From NCBI GenBank assembly GCA_037126765.1, contig JBBCBC010000001.1, positions 35,572,804 through 35,636,803 of the forward strand: a stretch of DNA of 64,000 nucleotides. The letters run 5' to 3'. How positions within the stretch are numbered: position 1 is the stretch's first letter; every line of letters begins with the position of its first letter. Shown here in pieces: positions 11,265 through 23,922 of this stretch. The stretch comes from Stenogyne calaminthoides (Eukaryota > Streptophyta > Magnoliopsida > Lamiales > Lamiaceae). A model generated the notes under the pieces. The model was given only the letters and a program-made list of their open reading frames with translations, ran no database searches and was not told the origin of the DNA. A program made the translations under genes and the position numbers.

Positions 11265-11375
11265 TCAACTTGACCACCCGCTTTGTTGACCAAAGTTTTA
11301 TTTTCAAAAATACTTGTGGTCTATCTGAACTGATCTTATTTGCTGAAATATTTTACTTTTCAAAAGATCAGAAAA

Positions 11376-13783
11376 ATGTCTTCTAAAAAACTTCCCATGT
11401 TCTCAGTGGAGAACTATGACCTATGGAGACTAAGAATGCAGGCTCATCTGTATTCCAAACATGAGCGTATGTGGAGAGTGGTCTCTCAAGGACCATTCCA
11501 GTTTACTGTGGTGAATCCCAGAGGAACATAAGATGAGAGAATTGATCCTATAGCAGAATTTCCTAAGTCTGATGACCAACTGACTCCTGAGGAGAGAAAG
11601 TTAGTCAATCTAGACTACATTGCAAAAGACACACTATACAGTACAATTGATGATGGTGTGATGGGAATGATCTCTCACTGTAATACTGCTAAAGAGATTT
11701 GGGATACACTAGCTGTTATGTGCCAAGGCACAGATCATATAAAAGAAAACAAACTTTCAGTGGAAATTGGAATGTTTGATAGTTTTGAAATGGATGATGG
11801 TGAATGAATAGACAAACCGAAGTCGATTCACTAAAGATCATGAATGATCTAAATGCACTTGGAAAGAAATACCCACAGAGAGAAGTCGATTGAAAATTCT
11901 TAGAGGTCTGGCTCTAAGAAATGGGATATTCATGCAAAGGGTGATTGAAAACACCAAGAATATTAATTCAATGCCTTACCAACAAGTCTTCTCGAAATAA
12001 AGCCTATGAATTTGCAATTGATAAGAAATCCAAAAAGGTCGACAAAGAAAGATGATTCTTCATCGAGTAAGAATGTGGCTTTAAAAGCCAAAGATAAAAC
12101 TCAGAAAACTAGAGAGTCTCGAGAACCCCCATGCCAAAAAATCGGGATGAGCTTGAGGAAAAGCTAGCAATCGATGGCAAGAAGGTTTGATAGACTCAAT
12201 AGTAGATTTGGAAAATACAAAAACTATTACAGAACCACAGTACCGAAGAAACCCGAGGACGGATCATCAACCGAGAAGAAGAAAGACCGAAAGCCAAGGA
12301 TCTTCATCCAAGAGAAAGGACTCCAAGTCCAAAGAAGAAAAATGATCGGGATGATGATGCCAACAGATGCTATAATTGCCGAAGAAAAGGTCACTTCCAA
12401 AGATGATTGTTCGATTTTTGAGTGCTAAGGAGAGAAGAGAAAGACAAGCTAAAAGAGACCGTAAGTTCTCAAGCAAAAAAAGGCCATGGTAGCGTAAGAA
12501 GAAAACACCGAGGAGGGATCTAGCTCTTTCGGATGAGATATTCTCGACAAATGAAAAGTGATGACATCTCGTCTCGATGGCCATTGAGGAGGTAAACTCT
12601 TCTATCTCTCGTTGTTGCTCCTACACTAGCACAAGAGTTTTCAAGTTCCACCGAAAAAAATCATTTTGACTGATGGATTCTTTTGAGAATCGATGAAGGA
12701 CTATGCCGTTTTTGCAAGGATCGCTAAATCGAACTCAAGAGCGTAATAAGGAACCGAAAAGTCAAAAATCCAAAATGGAAAGACTCTAGCAATATTGAAA
12801 TCACTTCTCAATTAATGGGAGCTACTGATGAACTGGATGTTCTGAAAGTACAACTCTCGAGAAAGAGAAGTTGATAATGTCCCTAAACGAAAAAGCTAGA
12901 GAAATCCACTGAAGAAATTCAAATAATCGGAATCGAAGTTCAATGACCTCTCTCGAGAAGCATAAAACTCTACAGAATCGTGAGGATAGTGCACAGAAGA
13001 ATTAACTCTATTGAATAATGCATCTAATGTGATAGATGAAATTCAGAGTTACCAGAGATCTGTGACTATAAAATCTGGATTGGGATACATTCCAGGGGGA
13101 ACCTCACAAGGTCATCTGAATGCTGCATCAAGTAGCAAGAAGACTATCTTTGTAAAACCAGTGGCACCTACACTTCAAGCTGGAGTAATGCCCAAGGTTG
13201 TAGACAAGGAAAAGGACCTATGGTCTCAAGAAACTGAATGATCAAAGTTAGAAAGCCCAAACCTCGGTGAAGGCTAGAAAACCGAAAGGTCGATTGAAAA
13301 GTTTCGAGCAAGTACTTCAAAGCCTCGGGCTAAGAATGCAAACCTGAAAAGCTCCACATCGAACCATCGAGGAATCCTCATATGAGAAACACTCAAAGAG
13401 AGACATTCTCAATCGAAGAGACCAAGTCCTCAAGACAATTGAAAGACCAGATTTCAAAGATGAGACAACCTGAACCTCACTTGCCTAAGGGTAAAGGTTA
13501 TCTGAACCCAAGTCAACAAAGATTTAGACCAGCTGCACAAAAGCCTAAGCATCTGAACAGAAGGCCTGAACCAAAGAAGAATTCAAAAGCCTATGTTCAT
13601 GCTAAAGCTAGCACACATATACAGAAAACTGCTAAGGCACCTAGAGTAGTGGATGTATATGTTGATGTCTATGGAAGACAAATTAGCCACTCTAAAGTGA
13701 TTAGAGTTGTCAGGCAGATTTGGATTCCAAAAGGTACAGCTAACCTCGTAGGACCCTACACAAATTGGGTACCTAAGAATTGA
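11376..13783 (+). pseudogene. Sire-1 gag, frame broken
   Basis: The start is the ATG at 11376 (MSSKKLPMFSVENYDLWRLR), typical of a SIRE gag N-terminus. A TAA at 11529-11531 interrupts it, after which the frame resumes through a UBN2-type region. A CCHC zinc knuckle is readable near 12371 (CYNCRRKGHF). The C-terminal part, 13382-13783, ends with the SIRE-typical VDVYGRQI and IWIPKGTANLVGP blocks. Between about 11800 and 13400 there are many frameshifts, mostly where CG stands in place of an expected CAG or CTG. Compared with Sire-2 gag the architecture is complete, so the gene may be intact in the real genome. Confidence 0.85.
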
Positions 13784-13816
13784 TCTATTTTTCCGGAGGA
13801 AAACAAGGGCACTAAG

Positions 13817-15700
13817 TTGATTAAACATCACATGGCACTGATGAGCAGAGATGAAAAAGCTCCTGATATATGGTATCTTGACAGTGGATGCTCAAGACAT
13901 ATGATAGGATTCAAGAAGATGCTCAGTGACTATGTTGAACAAAGAGGCCCGCAGATCACTTTTGGAGATAACTCCAAGGGACAGACTGAAGGATATGGAA
14001 CTTTGGAAATCGACTCAGTTCATATCCATGGTGTTTCATATGTATCTGGATTGAAGCATAACTTGCTTTCAATTAGCCAATTCTGTGATAAGGGTTTCAA
14101 TGTTGAGTTCTCTAAGAACTTATGTTTTGTGAAAGATGATACATCACAGAAAGTTTTACTGACTGGTACAAGAAAAGGGAATGTGTATCTTGCTGATTGG
14201 AGTTCAACTCCTAAAGATACATGTTTAGTTGCTAAAAGTTCCACAGATACCAGTTGGTTATGGCATAAAAGAATGAATCACCTAAACTTCAAAACCCTGA
14301 ACAAGCTTGCAAGATTAGCTCTTGTGAGAGGGTTGCCTAATGAAGTGTTCAGTAAGGAACACATTTGTGATGTGTGCCAGAAAGGAAAACAAGTTAAAGC
14401 ATCATTTAAAAGCAAAGTTGAAGTTTCTACTGAAAGAATACTTCAGTTATTGCATATGGATCTCTTTGGTCCTATAACACCTATGAGCACTAATGGCAGG
14501 AAATACACATTGGTAGTAGTTGATGACTACTCAAGATATACTTGGGTCATATTCTTACTCAGTAAGAAAGAGACTCAGATAAAACTGCCAGAATTACTGA
14601 AAAGGCTCAGTAATGAGAAAAATCTGAGTGTGGTCAAAATCAGATCTGACAAAGGAACTGAGTTTATAAATCATATCATATCTGATTATTGTGTAGAGAA
14701 TGGAATTTTACATGAAACATCAGCTGCAAGGACCCCTCAACAAAATGGTGTTGCTGAAAGAAGGAACAGGACTCTGAAAGAAGCTGCAAGAACAATGATA
14801 AATGGTTTATATTCTTAAAAGATTTTTGGGTTTGAAGTCATCAACACTGCATGCTACTCTCAGAATAGATCCATGCTGACCAAGAGTCAAGGCAAAACAC
14901 CCTATGAGCTTTGGAATGAAAGGAAGCCTCTTGTTTCTTTCTTTCGTGTGTTTGGTTGCAAGTGTTTCATACACAATAATGGTAAAGATCAGGTTGAAAA
15001 CATTTGATAGTAAAAGTCGATGAAGGAATATTCTTAGGATATTCTCAAGTCAATAAAAGCTTTCGAGTTTACAACCAGAGGACTCTTATTGTGGAGGAAA
15101 CACCTCATGTTGTTTTTTATGAATCTACTTGTGTTCGAAGAAACAGAAACATGATGCGATGAACTGACCAAGAGGATCACCAGATTAAGCTTGAAACGAA
15201 AAGATAAATCATCCATCGAACACGAAAAGAAGAAGTCACCACTATCTATGATTGGGTGACTCGGACTCAAATAAAGAAGTTCGGGATGGAACTCGGGATG
15301 GTGAGACTCGGGAAAACCAACACTCCAAAGGTGACCAATCTGAACAGACACCCGCCTCGGACTCGGTATGTGATGCCAATGAAGATGTGGTCACGGTCAC
15401 AAATTGAGGCAAATTCTCAATCTATCAACCAAAGGGGAACAAATGTCTCGACAATGTTCTCAATAGAATTTCCCCGAGGAAGATGATTCCCTTCCTCGCT
15501 TACATTGTTCCCTCGAAGTTTCATTGATTTAATCAACCTAATATTTCAAATGTTGAGGACACTATTGAAGGGAACATCAAGAAGGAAATGGTTAGATAGT
15601 CATCCTACAAGTCGATTGTGGGTGATCTAACCAAGGTGTTAAAACAAGAAGGTTCCATGGTGAGAGTGCACTATTCTCACCGCTTCCTATCGGAGAAAGA
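13817..15700 (+). pseudogene. Sire-1 protease and integrase
   Basis: An open frame at 13817-14818 carries the protease motif WYLDSGCSRHM near 13870. The GAG-pre-integrase zinc region follows (WHKRMNHL near 14260 and CDVCQKGK near 14370), then the integrase core: LLHMDLFGP near 14450, KIRSDKGTEF near 14640 and NGVAERRNRT near 14745, giving the D, D and E residues. A stop follows at 14816-14818, and the 3' part (14830-15700) is in broken frames. At 15010 the text aaaagtcgatgaagga lacks one T relative to the SKSDEG codons (CTG read as CG), so at least one frameshift matches the CAG/CTG artefact. Confidence 0.87.
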
Positions 15701-15750
15701 GCTTCATCGAGATTGGTGAAGCTCTACAAGATTCTCATTGGATAACTGCT

Positions 15751-17190
15751 ATGCAAGAAGAGCTGAATCAATTCTCAAGAAATGAAGTATGGGAGCTGGT
15801 AGATAGACCAGAAAGGCACAATGTCATTGGAACCAAGTGGGTTTTCAAGAATAAAAGAGATGAAAACAACAACATTGTAAGAAACAAGGCAAGGCTAGTT
15901 GCACAAGGTTATTCCCAAGAAGAAGGCTTGGATTATGATGAAACCTTTGCACCTTGTTGCAACACTAGAAGCCATCAGTTGTTTCTTGCATATGCTGCCC
16001 ACATGAAGTTCACAGTCTATCAAATGGATGTGAAAAGTGCATTTCTGAACGGTGTGCTTAAAGAAGAGGTTTATGTGGAACAACCTCCTGGTTTCAAACA
16101 GAATGACCAAGTTTACATGCTCAGAAAAGCTTTGTATGGTCTTAAGCAAGCACCAGAGCATGGTATGATACTCTTTCTCAGTTTCTTACTGACCATGGTT
16201 TTGTCAAAGGACTATTGATAGAACTCGCTCGTGGATAGAGGATGGGGAGATATCTTACTAGTTTCGGATATATGTTGATGACATCATTTTTGGATCTCCA
16301 AACCATCAGCTGTGTGAAAAGTTTTCAACACTGATGAAAGGCAAATTTGAGATGTCAATGATGGGAGAGATGAATTTCTTTCTAAGTCTTCAAGTGAAAC
16401 AATCAAAGGAAGGAATATTCATCAACCAGGCAAAGTACACCAGAGATCTAATTGCCAAATATTGTGTACAGAATTGCAACTCAGTTAGGATTCCCATGAA
16501 TACTAACTACAAGATGGATCCTGATTCTGAAGGCAAATCAGTAAGCCATACTGATTATAGAGGAATCATTGGATCATTGCTCTATCTCACGTTAAAGGGG
16601 CCTGATATAACATTTCTTTGTTGGGATATGTGCAAGATACCAAGTTAATCCTAAGGCTAGTCACATGGAAGCTGCCAAAAAGATACTGAAGTATCTTAAA
16701 GGCACAGTGAATAGAGGATTATGGTATCCAGCTGATGATAACCTTGAGTTAAGTGGTTACTCAGATGCTGATTATGGAGGTTGCAGAATTGACAGGAAGT
16801 CCACCTCAGGACTTGTTAATTTCTAGGAAGTAAGTTGATATCTTGGTTTTCGAAGAATGCACCTCGATAGCAACAAGTACTCTTGAAAGAAATATATGGT
16901 CAGTAGGAAGTTTGTTGTGCTCGATTCTTTGCCTCGCACAACAATTAAGGGATTATAAAGTTGTAGCCAATGAAGTACCAATATTTTGTGACAATAATAG
17001 TGCCATTGCTATTTCACAAAATCCGGTATTGCACACCAGATGCAAGCATGTGGATATCAGACATCACTTCATCAAAGATCATGTCGAGAAGAATGACATA
17101 AGGATGGAGAAAATTCATAATCGATAAGAGAGAGCGATATCTTGACTAAACCTTTGGTCAATCAAGATTTCGTGAACTTTCAATTGAATT
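15751..17190 (+). pseudogene. Sire-1 reverse transcriptase and RNase H
   Basis: The reverse transcriptase opens with MQEELNQFSRNEVWELVDRP and continues to 16218 (YQMDVKSAFLNGVL). The catalytic YVDD is readable near 16268, after a frameshifted stretch at 16200-16262. The frame resumes at 16334-16648 (FEMSMMGEMNFFLSLQVKQS), and RNase H is visible at 16720-17127 (SDADYGGCRIDRKST, CDNNSAIAISQNPV). Compared with Sire-2, all blocks are present in order. The breaks fall in short CAG/CTG-poor intervals (16200-16260, 16820-16930, 17110-17180). Confidence 0.87.
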
Positions 17191-17714
17191 AGGGATGTTA
17201 GAACCAGTGTATAGAGTAAAATCTAAAAAATTGAAGATTTTCAGAAGCATGAAGTTTTCTCAGATTCTACTGAGAAGCTTAGGATAAAATGGAAATAATG
17301 AATCCGAGTCTCGAAAACTCAGATCTTGAAAGGTCAAGATTTCAGAGAGCAAAATCGAACCATTTCAAGACTTCGAAGATTATAATGGCATTTTATCAAG
17401 GTCGAGACTCGAAGACTGATAGAGGAAAATTAGTCTAAAGAAGTAATGACTCATGCAACTCATTTATTGCTTAAGTGAAGCTCAGAAATCATTCGCAATA
17501 AATACAAAACACCTGAGGAATGTTTTTGGGCGGGATCGTTTTAAATTCCGAAGAAGGTCAACAGTCATTTAATGCTCTGCTACATTAATGACCAATGAGG
17601 ATGTTTTGGCGGCTTACTTTTCGGAGATCGTCGGTTCGTATACCCAATTAATCGGAGATTAATCTCAATCGTTGTTTTTCACCTAACCAACACAATTCCC
17701 CATGATCTCGAAGC

Positions 17715-17722
17715 TATATATA
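17715..17722 (+). promoter_or_regulatory. TATA box upstream of the Sire-1 accessory gene
   Basis: TATATATA lies 126 bp before the ATG at 17848, in a stretch between pol and the accessory gene that has no coding potential. It is followed by CCCTAAGAAG and a C/A-rich leader typical of plant 5' UTRs. The position matches the weaker element in Sire-2 (24206-24225, minus strand). Confidence 0.55.
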
Positions 17723-17847
17723 CCCTAAGAAGCCTTTCAAGACAAAATTTTATCAAACTATTCGTCCTCAAATCCTCTGCAAATAAAAATCCCCTTGCTC
17801 AGAAATTCCTAAACCCTAAAGCTTCACTTCTCCAATCAATCTCTAAA

Positions 17848-20800
17848 ATGGCCCCAACCATGTTCGAGAGATTAGCCAAAACCAACAAGCCGTGGTACGA
17901 GTTCGTTGTTTCACTCGAAAGCACAACCAACTCAAAGCCAGAAGAGGAGGCTCTGCATATGATTCGACTAGCTAAACTCACCCAACTAATCGCAAACCGA
18001 CCTGACCAGGAGTTTGTGAAAGAGGTAATCGAATTCATCTATAACTTGAAGGTAGATGAAGAGGACTGTATGCATTCTTCGATTATCGTATATCATTTAG
18101 AGCATTCATCCAAATACGTCGATTTTGAAAGGGATTTGTACATAACCCCGAAAAATCTGAATGATGTTTTTGAGCTCTGTGATAGAGGAGAGGATCCTAC
18201 GATGTATATGTCGGATAGAGAGCAGGAATACTTAGATAGGATTGCTGAGAATCCTGTTAAGTTTGAGGCGACATTGCATAAGAGGCACTTAAAGCCACAA
18301 TATCGTGTGTTGATGGATATTGTGAGCAAGTGCATCATGAGTCTTCTTGGGAGTTTTGAGCGGATCAAGACTCGGCTCGGGATCGATGGCGTGAATAGAG
18401 GCCTCACCCACCACCGACTTCAACCGGGTGAAATTTCGATTCGGAAGGTGAGTGAAAGGCACCAAAGTTTTGAAGAAGGTTGACGGGGCGATCTCAATAA
18501 AAGGCAAGATCCACCATGCCACCAAAATTGCTTATATTTTGGAGATGTGCAGAGAGGAGGAGGATATCTTCGCCAATTCGACCCCATTCTCTAAGTCCAA
18601 AATTCTCCTTAAACCCATTGCTGCAAAGAAGCAAGTCATCAGGGGGACGAGAGAAAAGAAGGTTGAATCACCGATTCTATGGCCGAAAAGAGACTCAACA
18701 AACCAGGGGGAAGGTTTTGTTGGAGGCAAAGATGGAGCAAGGAGCAAAAATGATGAAGCAGAAGAACCTTGCCCCAAAGCGCAGAAGATTGGTGGTTCTC
18801 ACCGATGAAGATGGAAGTGATTCTAAAGAGATTCAACCGGAGGGCCAAACCGCTCAGAATTCACCATTACAAGTGTTGTCTCAGGTCATCTCTAGGACAT
18901 GGATCGATCGAGGAGTGTGTCTTCTCTCGAGGTGCCTCGAGACATCGCTCATTGTATAAAATTTCTCAAGAAATTTTTAAAGGAGCCTCGGACCTCGAGA
19001 GATACCTACCTCGGATGTGCAAAGAAGATGTAAGAGCCACCAGAGTCGATCCAAGATGTGCGTGCTCGGGATCAAGCAGAAGAGCTAACTCAGATTCAAA
19101 CGAGGATATGCCAACTCAGCCCTCGTAACCCTCTCGGATGCAAACGAGGACTCGACCCTGACAAACTTCAGATAATGCATCGAGGCTCAGGAGCAGAATA
19201 TTCTTGATGAGCTCCTGAGTGATCTACTTCTTGATCCCTTAGCGGAAGCTTCAAATGAACCAGAGAGCCCAAGATGGAAGAAGGGCGGTCAAGAAGGCGA
19301 AAGTGGAGGAGCAAGGAACGGTTCATTCTTGACCGCTACCCCGAGCTCAAATCATACCCCTCGATCTCGCAGATGTCTTCTTCAGATTAAGGACTCGATC
19401 AGATTCATCCTCAATCGACTCTTCCCGAGATGCTTGATATTGCCGCATTCGTGAGGGGAAGACCGTGGAATGAGGAGATGTTCCTTCCCGACCGACTTCT
19501 CGTTGTTCGGAGGACAAAGCTCGCGATGAAAAACTCGATTTTGATGAGCCGGTTCGTAAGAAGTTGGTCGAAAGGAGAGCAATCAAGTTGGTGCCCCGAA
19601 AGCAAATGGAGACAAATCTAAAGATGGAGATGTGGACCAACAGGAGATGTTGAGAAGCGCCCTCGATGGAAAAGGAGACTTCGGTTGACGATCAACTCGA
19701 ATTGGTCAACTCAGATCGGTTAGAACTCTTTCGTACCTTTTGGCACTATTAACAATTATGCCAAAGTTAATGAAAGTCCTATCTTTAACTCAATTGTCTC
19801 GATAAACAGATCGAGGCTCGGGCTTGAGAGACCGGAGCTCAGATTTAAGCCGAGGCACAGATGATCGACAAACACAGGAGGTGCGTAAGATTCCCGAGAT
19901 TGATTTCACTCCCTTGATGGAGAAACTTGAGAAGGTTGAGCCAATGATGATCAAAATTGCTCGATGGAAGAGACGCGTTGGCCAATCAAGCACAAAAGAT
20001 GGAAAGTCTTAGTCACTCTTCGTAGCCGGTGCAAATTCAAAACACTCGACCACCCGATGACCTCCATGGACGAAAAAAGTCAATGAGAAGTCGGAGGAGT
20101 CAAGGCCGAAGTTAAGTAATGAACCGGCGCGTAAACACCGTGAGAGTTCTCGATTTCTAGAGGTGAAACCGCGCGAGAAAAGAATGAGGTGCTAATCAAG
20201 TCTCGGCTGAGAGGAAATGAGCTCATTACTCATGACAAAGATGACAGAGATGTTCAAAGAAGCACTCTCTCGCCGGTTTGCCCACTTATCTCAAGAATTG
20301 TTGCGTGGCCAAGAACCATCTAAGGAGGATGGAAGACGAACAGATCGAGATAGCGGGAGAGATTCATTTGTGTGAGCAAAGAGCAATATCACATGGACAC
20401 AAAGACTCTCCGGACTTCTTCCAAATTACGGTGCCAAGAAGGGGAAAAGGAAGGTGAAGACCTCGAAAAGTTCATGGCACGCCTTTGGAGAAGAAGGCTC
20501 AAAAAGATGTTGAAATGTATAATTTATCCAAATCCTTAAAGAAGTCGGCTTCTTCGAGAAGTTAAAGTTTGCTCGAATACTGAAGCACCTACACTCGAAG
20601 TTTCTAAGCAAAACCATGCTTGATGTGTCAAAAGAAAAACCGAAAAGGAGCAAAGGTTGGAACAAGTCAGTCAGCTTGAAATGCCTATGAAGAGGAAAGC
20701 CTCGGGTGTTGTTCAACCCGAAAGCAAGCGCGGCAAAGGCTTTCTAAGCCAATCCAGAGAAAAAGCGATTACGGATGATGAAGAGAAAGAAGAATCCGAG

Positions 20801-21480
20801 TCTCAACCTCGATGAAAGTCTTCAATACTAGAAATGCTCAAGACACTCCAAATGGAACAAGCTAAGAAAGTTGTCTTTGCCGGGTCTCGTGAGCATCTGT
20901 GATCGAAAAGAAGATAGACGAAGAGCGAAGCGAAGGAGTGAATTCGTGAAGTTTATGCGAGCAAGAGGAAAGGAACATCAAAAGCGCTAAAAGTGGCCCC
21001 ACGCTGATAAATGGATGCCCATTAAACTCAACGATATGTGGGAAGAAGTCAAGAGAACCTTCCGGTTCAATTATGATGTTCTCGAGGAATGGAGAGGGGA
21101 AGGCTCGGATCGTAATGAAGCATTCATTGAGTATCTCCTTACCTTCTATCCAAAGTATCTACAGAGAGTCGATTAACCTTGCGGATGAATGAGAAGTACG
21201 AGATAGTAGCCCCGGTCCATATTCCTATCCTCCTCCAAGACTTGATAATGGCTTGGTGAATGAGAAGGCCATTACTCAAGAGATTGCTCAAGATCTTTGG
21301 TCATTAGGTCTAACAGAAACAATCCGGACATCATCAAGGAAAGAAATGAGTCAAGATGAGATTTTTCTTTAATGTTTGACTGAGGTGCCATGAAGTTGAG
21401 AATGAAGCAAATTCAAGAGCAAAAGATCGGAGAGCCAAATCAAGATCAAGATCAAGACTCGGAAGATTCTAATCTTTAAA
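17848..21480 (+). pseudogene. Sire-1 accessory ('env-like') gene, frame broken after 18480
   Basis: The ATG at 17848 (MAPTMFERLAKTNKPWYEF) opens 211 codons homologous to the N-terminal domain of the Sire-2 accessory gene (see 8568-9131). After about 18400 the frame is lost repeatedly, and the text is crowded with ctcga, tcgg and ccga where CAG/CTG would be expected. Fragments in several frames continue to a C-terminal block near 21080-21170 (VLEEWRGEG, LLTFYPKYLQ) that matches Sire-2. The length, about 3.5 kb, fits a protein of roughly 1000-1200 residues. No membrane segment is clear. The function of this family is unknown to me; 'env-like' is the traditional label for its position. Confidence 0.7.
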
Positions 21481-21882
21481 TTTTTTTTTTTTATTTTGTT
21501 GATAAACTCATTGTAATCTGAATGGTATACTCATCATCAATGAAGATTTATCATTATGCTCAAAAGATAATATCTCATTATCTTATTTACATGTCTTTTA
21601 TTTTGATATGCCTGAATGAATGTCTCTGAACTGATTGTATGTTCATATAAGGAGGAAATTGTCTGAATATGGGAGAAATTGTTTAAGTATTTGGTAATGA
21701 ACTATTTAAAGAGATTCATTACTGAAGAAATTGCTGAATGATTAAACTTGTTGAGAAACTCAAATTGTTTGGGAGATTCTCTGATTTAAGAAATTGTTGG
21801 GAGACAACCAATCTTGTAATAGGATAAACCAAACCTCGAGTATAGGTTATATGTTTGTAACAAGATAGGTTTTGGCATCATC

Positions 21883-21896
21883 AAAAAGGGGGAAAT
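21883..21896 (+). other. Polypurine tract of Sire-1
   Basis: AAAAAGGGGGAAAT lies directly before the 3' LTR, preceded by ggcatcatc, the usual SIRE context. It primes plus-strand DNA synthesis. Confidence 0.88.
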
Positions 21897-23922
21897 TGTT
21901 GGGAGATGAATTTAATAAAGATATATGATTTTGATTAAGATCCCAAACCCCTAAGTATGACATGTTCAGAATGATCTTGATAGTTGAGTCAGGATTAAGT
22001 TTTAGAGTACTCAGGATGTTATCTGCAAAATGTATAGTCAGCAGATGTAGTTCAGGATAGGTTCTGAAGACTCTGAAGAACTCAGTATGTTTCTGAAGTA
22101 TCCGAAGTTTCAGGATGAAACTGAGATACTGAAGACTCAGTATGATACTGAGTAACTGAAGACTCAGCACGAAGACTCAGTACATCAGTCAGTATAAACT
22201 ACAAAGATTCAGAAGACCCTGAAGACTCAGAAGACCCTGAAGACTCAGAAGACTCTGAAGACACAGAAGACTGAAGACTGAAGAACTGAAGATCAAGAGT
22301 ACTGAAGGCACAGTAATTACTGAAGACTCAGTAATGTACTGAATGCTCAGTATGAACCTGAGTGTTCCGAGGCACTGATAATATCTATCTGAAGGATGCA
22401 ATACTGAGAAGATCGCGATTCCTTAAGAAGTTAGATATTGCCAAGACATTCAAATGCAGACAAAAGGAACCAAGTCAAAAGTGTTGTTAAGGTAATATTA
22501 AACTCAGAGTTTGTAACCAAAAGAGCCGTTGAAGGTGTCTACCTTTAACTGGAGACAAAAGTCAAAAAGAGGAAGACAACACTGTACCATACTGACACTG
22601 ACAGTGACAGGTCGCAGAAAAGGGTGTCAGAAGTACAAAAGTTCCAGACTGCAAAAGGTGAAGACCGGCTACATGAAAGGCTATTGCCTAAAACGTGTTA
22701 GGGAGTTTCAAACCCTAAAATATAGCCGTTTCTCACACACCGTAAGAGGAAACTCACAAAGCTATCTCTCCAACGGATAGTTTTTAAGAGTGACCTTGGT
22801 GTATGCCTATAAATACTGGTGACCCTCTACATTGTAAGGTTACGGGAAATTTATACGCAACTCAAGAGCTCAAACTTATTCTTGTAAAAGTGAAAGCACT
22901 CGAAAAACCTTGAATTTCCCAAGTGCTTCTATATTGAAGAGAGCTCACTATACTAAGCCTAGCTTGATAAGATTTATCCAAAGCTTAGTCGAGATATCCT
23001 AACCCTTTGCATTGTGCTTCATTGTAAAGGATATCTCATCCTAGTTGGAAACCAACCGAGAAACACCCAAAACCCTTGAGTTGGTAGTTGGAGTGTGTTT
23101 GTTGGAGAGAAAGAGTTGTAAAGAGTTAGTAAACTACGCGGAGTAGTCAGAAAACTCTAGAGGAGAAGTTAGTAAGCTACAGGGGTAGTCTGAAAGCTTG
23201 TGTGTGATTGAGTAAGTAAACTACGGAGGTAGTCAGAAAACTCAAGGTCGGGTTGAGTAAGTAAACTATGTGGAGTAGTCAGAAAACTCAGGGCCGAGTT
23301 GAGTAAGTAAACTACGAGGTAGTCAGAAAGCTCAGAAGTTGATAGTGAATTTCTCTGAAGAGTCAGGGAGAGTGGACGTAGGAGCTTGAGTCTCTGAACC
23401 ACTATAATTGTTGTGTTCTTTATTGCTTTCCTTATTTGTACTTAACTGTTGCATTGACTTGATTTGAAAGCATACTTTTCATTGATATTCAGTTGGAATC
23501 AATCCACTGAAGTTGCATAAGTGAATCACAGCCTAATCACTATTTCATAAAGGGGAGGTTTTTCAGCAAAGCTTAAAACGAGTATAATCTAAAGGGCCAA
23601 CCATTCCGCACGACTGAGGAGCTAGAACAGATAGTTATCAAACTGAACTCTCTTCTGAGGATTCAGTAAGTTAGTTATCTGATCCAAGCAACTCAGGATC
23701 TCTGACACTCAGGACCCAGTTGGGATTATCTGAGGTATCTGAAAGCAGCTCAGGATCACTGTCTCAGTAGACTTTGACTCAGAGCGATCTGTGCTTCTCA
23801 GAACCTAATCTTCAGGATTATCTGACCCAAGCTGACCTCAGTAAGAAAAAGTTTTAAAATCACTGAACACGTGTATTCCCCCCCCCATACACGTGTAAGA
23901 CTCGTTTGCACCGGGACCAACA
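21897..23922 (+). repeat. Sire-1 3' LTR
   Basis: It starts TGTTGGGAGATG after the polypurine tract and ends GGGACCAACA before the ATACA target duplication. Its 22021-22680 segment keeps normal CAG and CTG triplets and serves as the reference for the altered patch in the 5' LTR. Confidence 0.95.

Larger units (their letters stand above)
9233..23922 (+). mobile_element. Complete SIRE-type copia element Sire-1 (14.7 kb)
   Basis: The element is bounded by two LTRs of 2012 and 2026 bp, both starting TGTTGGGAGATGAAT and ending GGGACCAACA. It is flanked by a perfect 5-bp target duplication, ATACA (9228-9232 and 23923-23927). The order is primer-binding site, gag, pol, accessory gene, polypurine tract. 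The LTRs are nearly identical over much of their length (for example 10100-10440 against 22770-23110), so insertion is fairly recent. Most of the difference lies in patches where CAG/CTG has been replaced by CG-containing triplets. Many internal frameshifts share that signature and may be sequencing artefacts. Confidence 0.95.
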
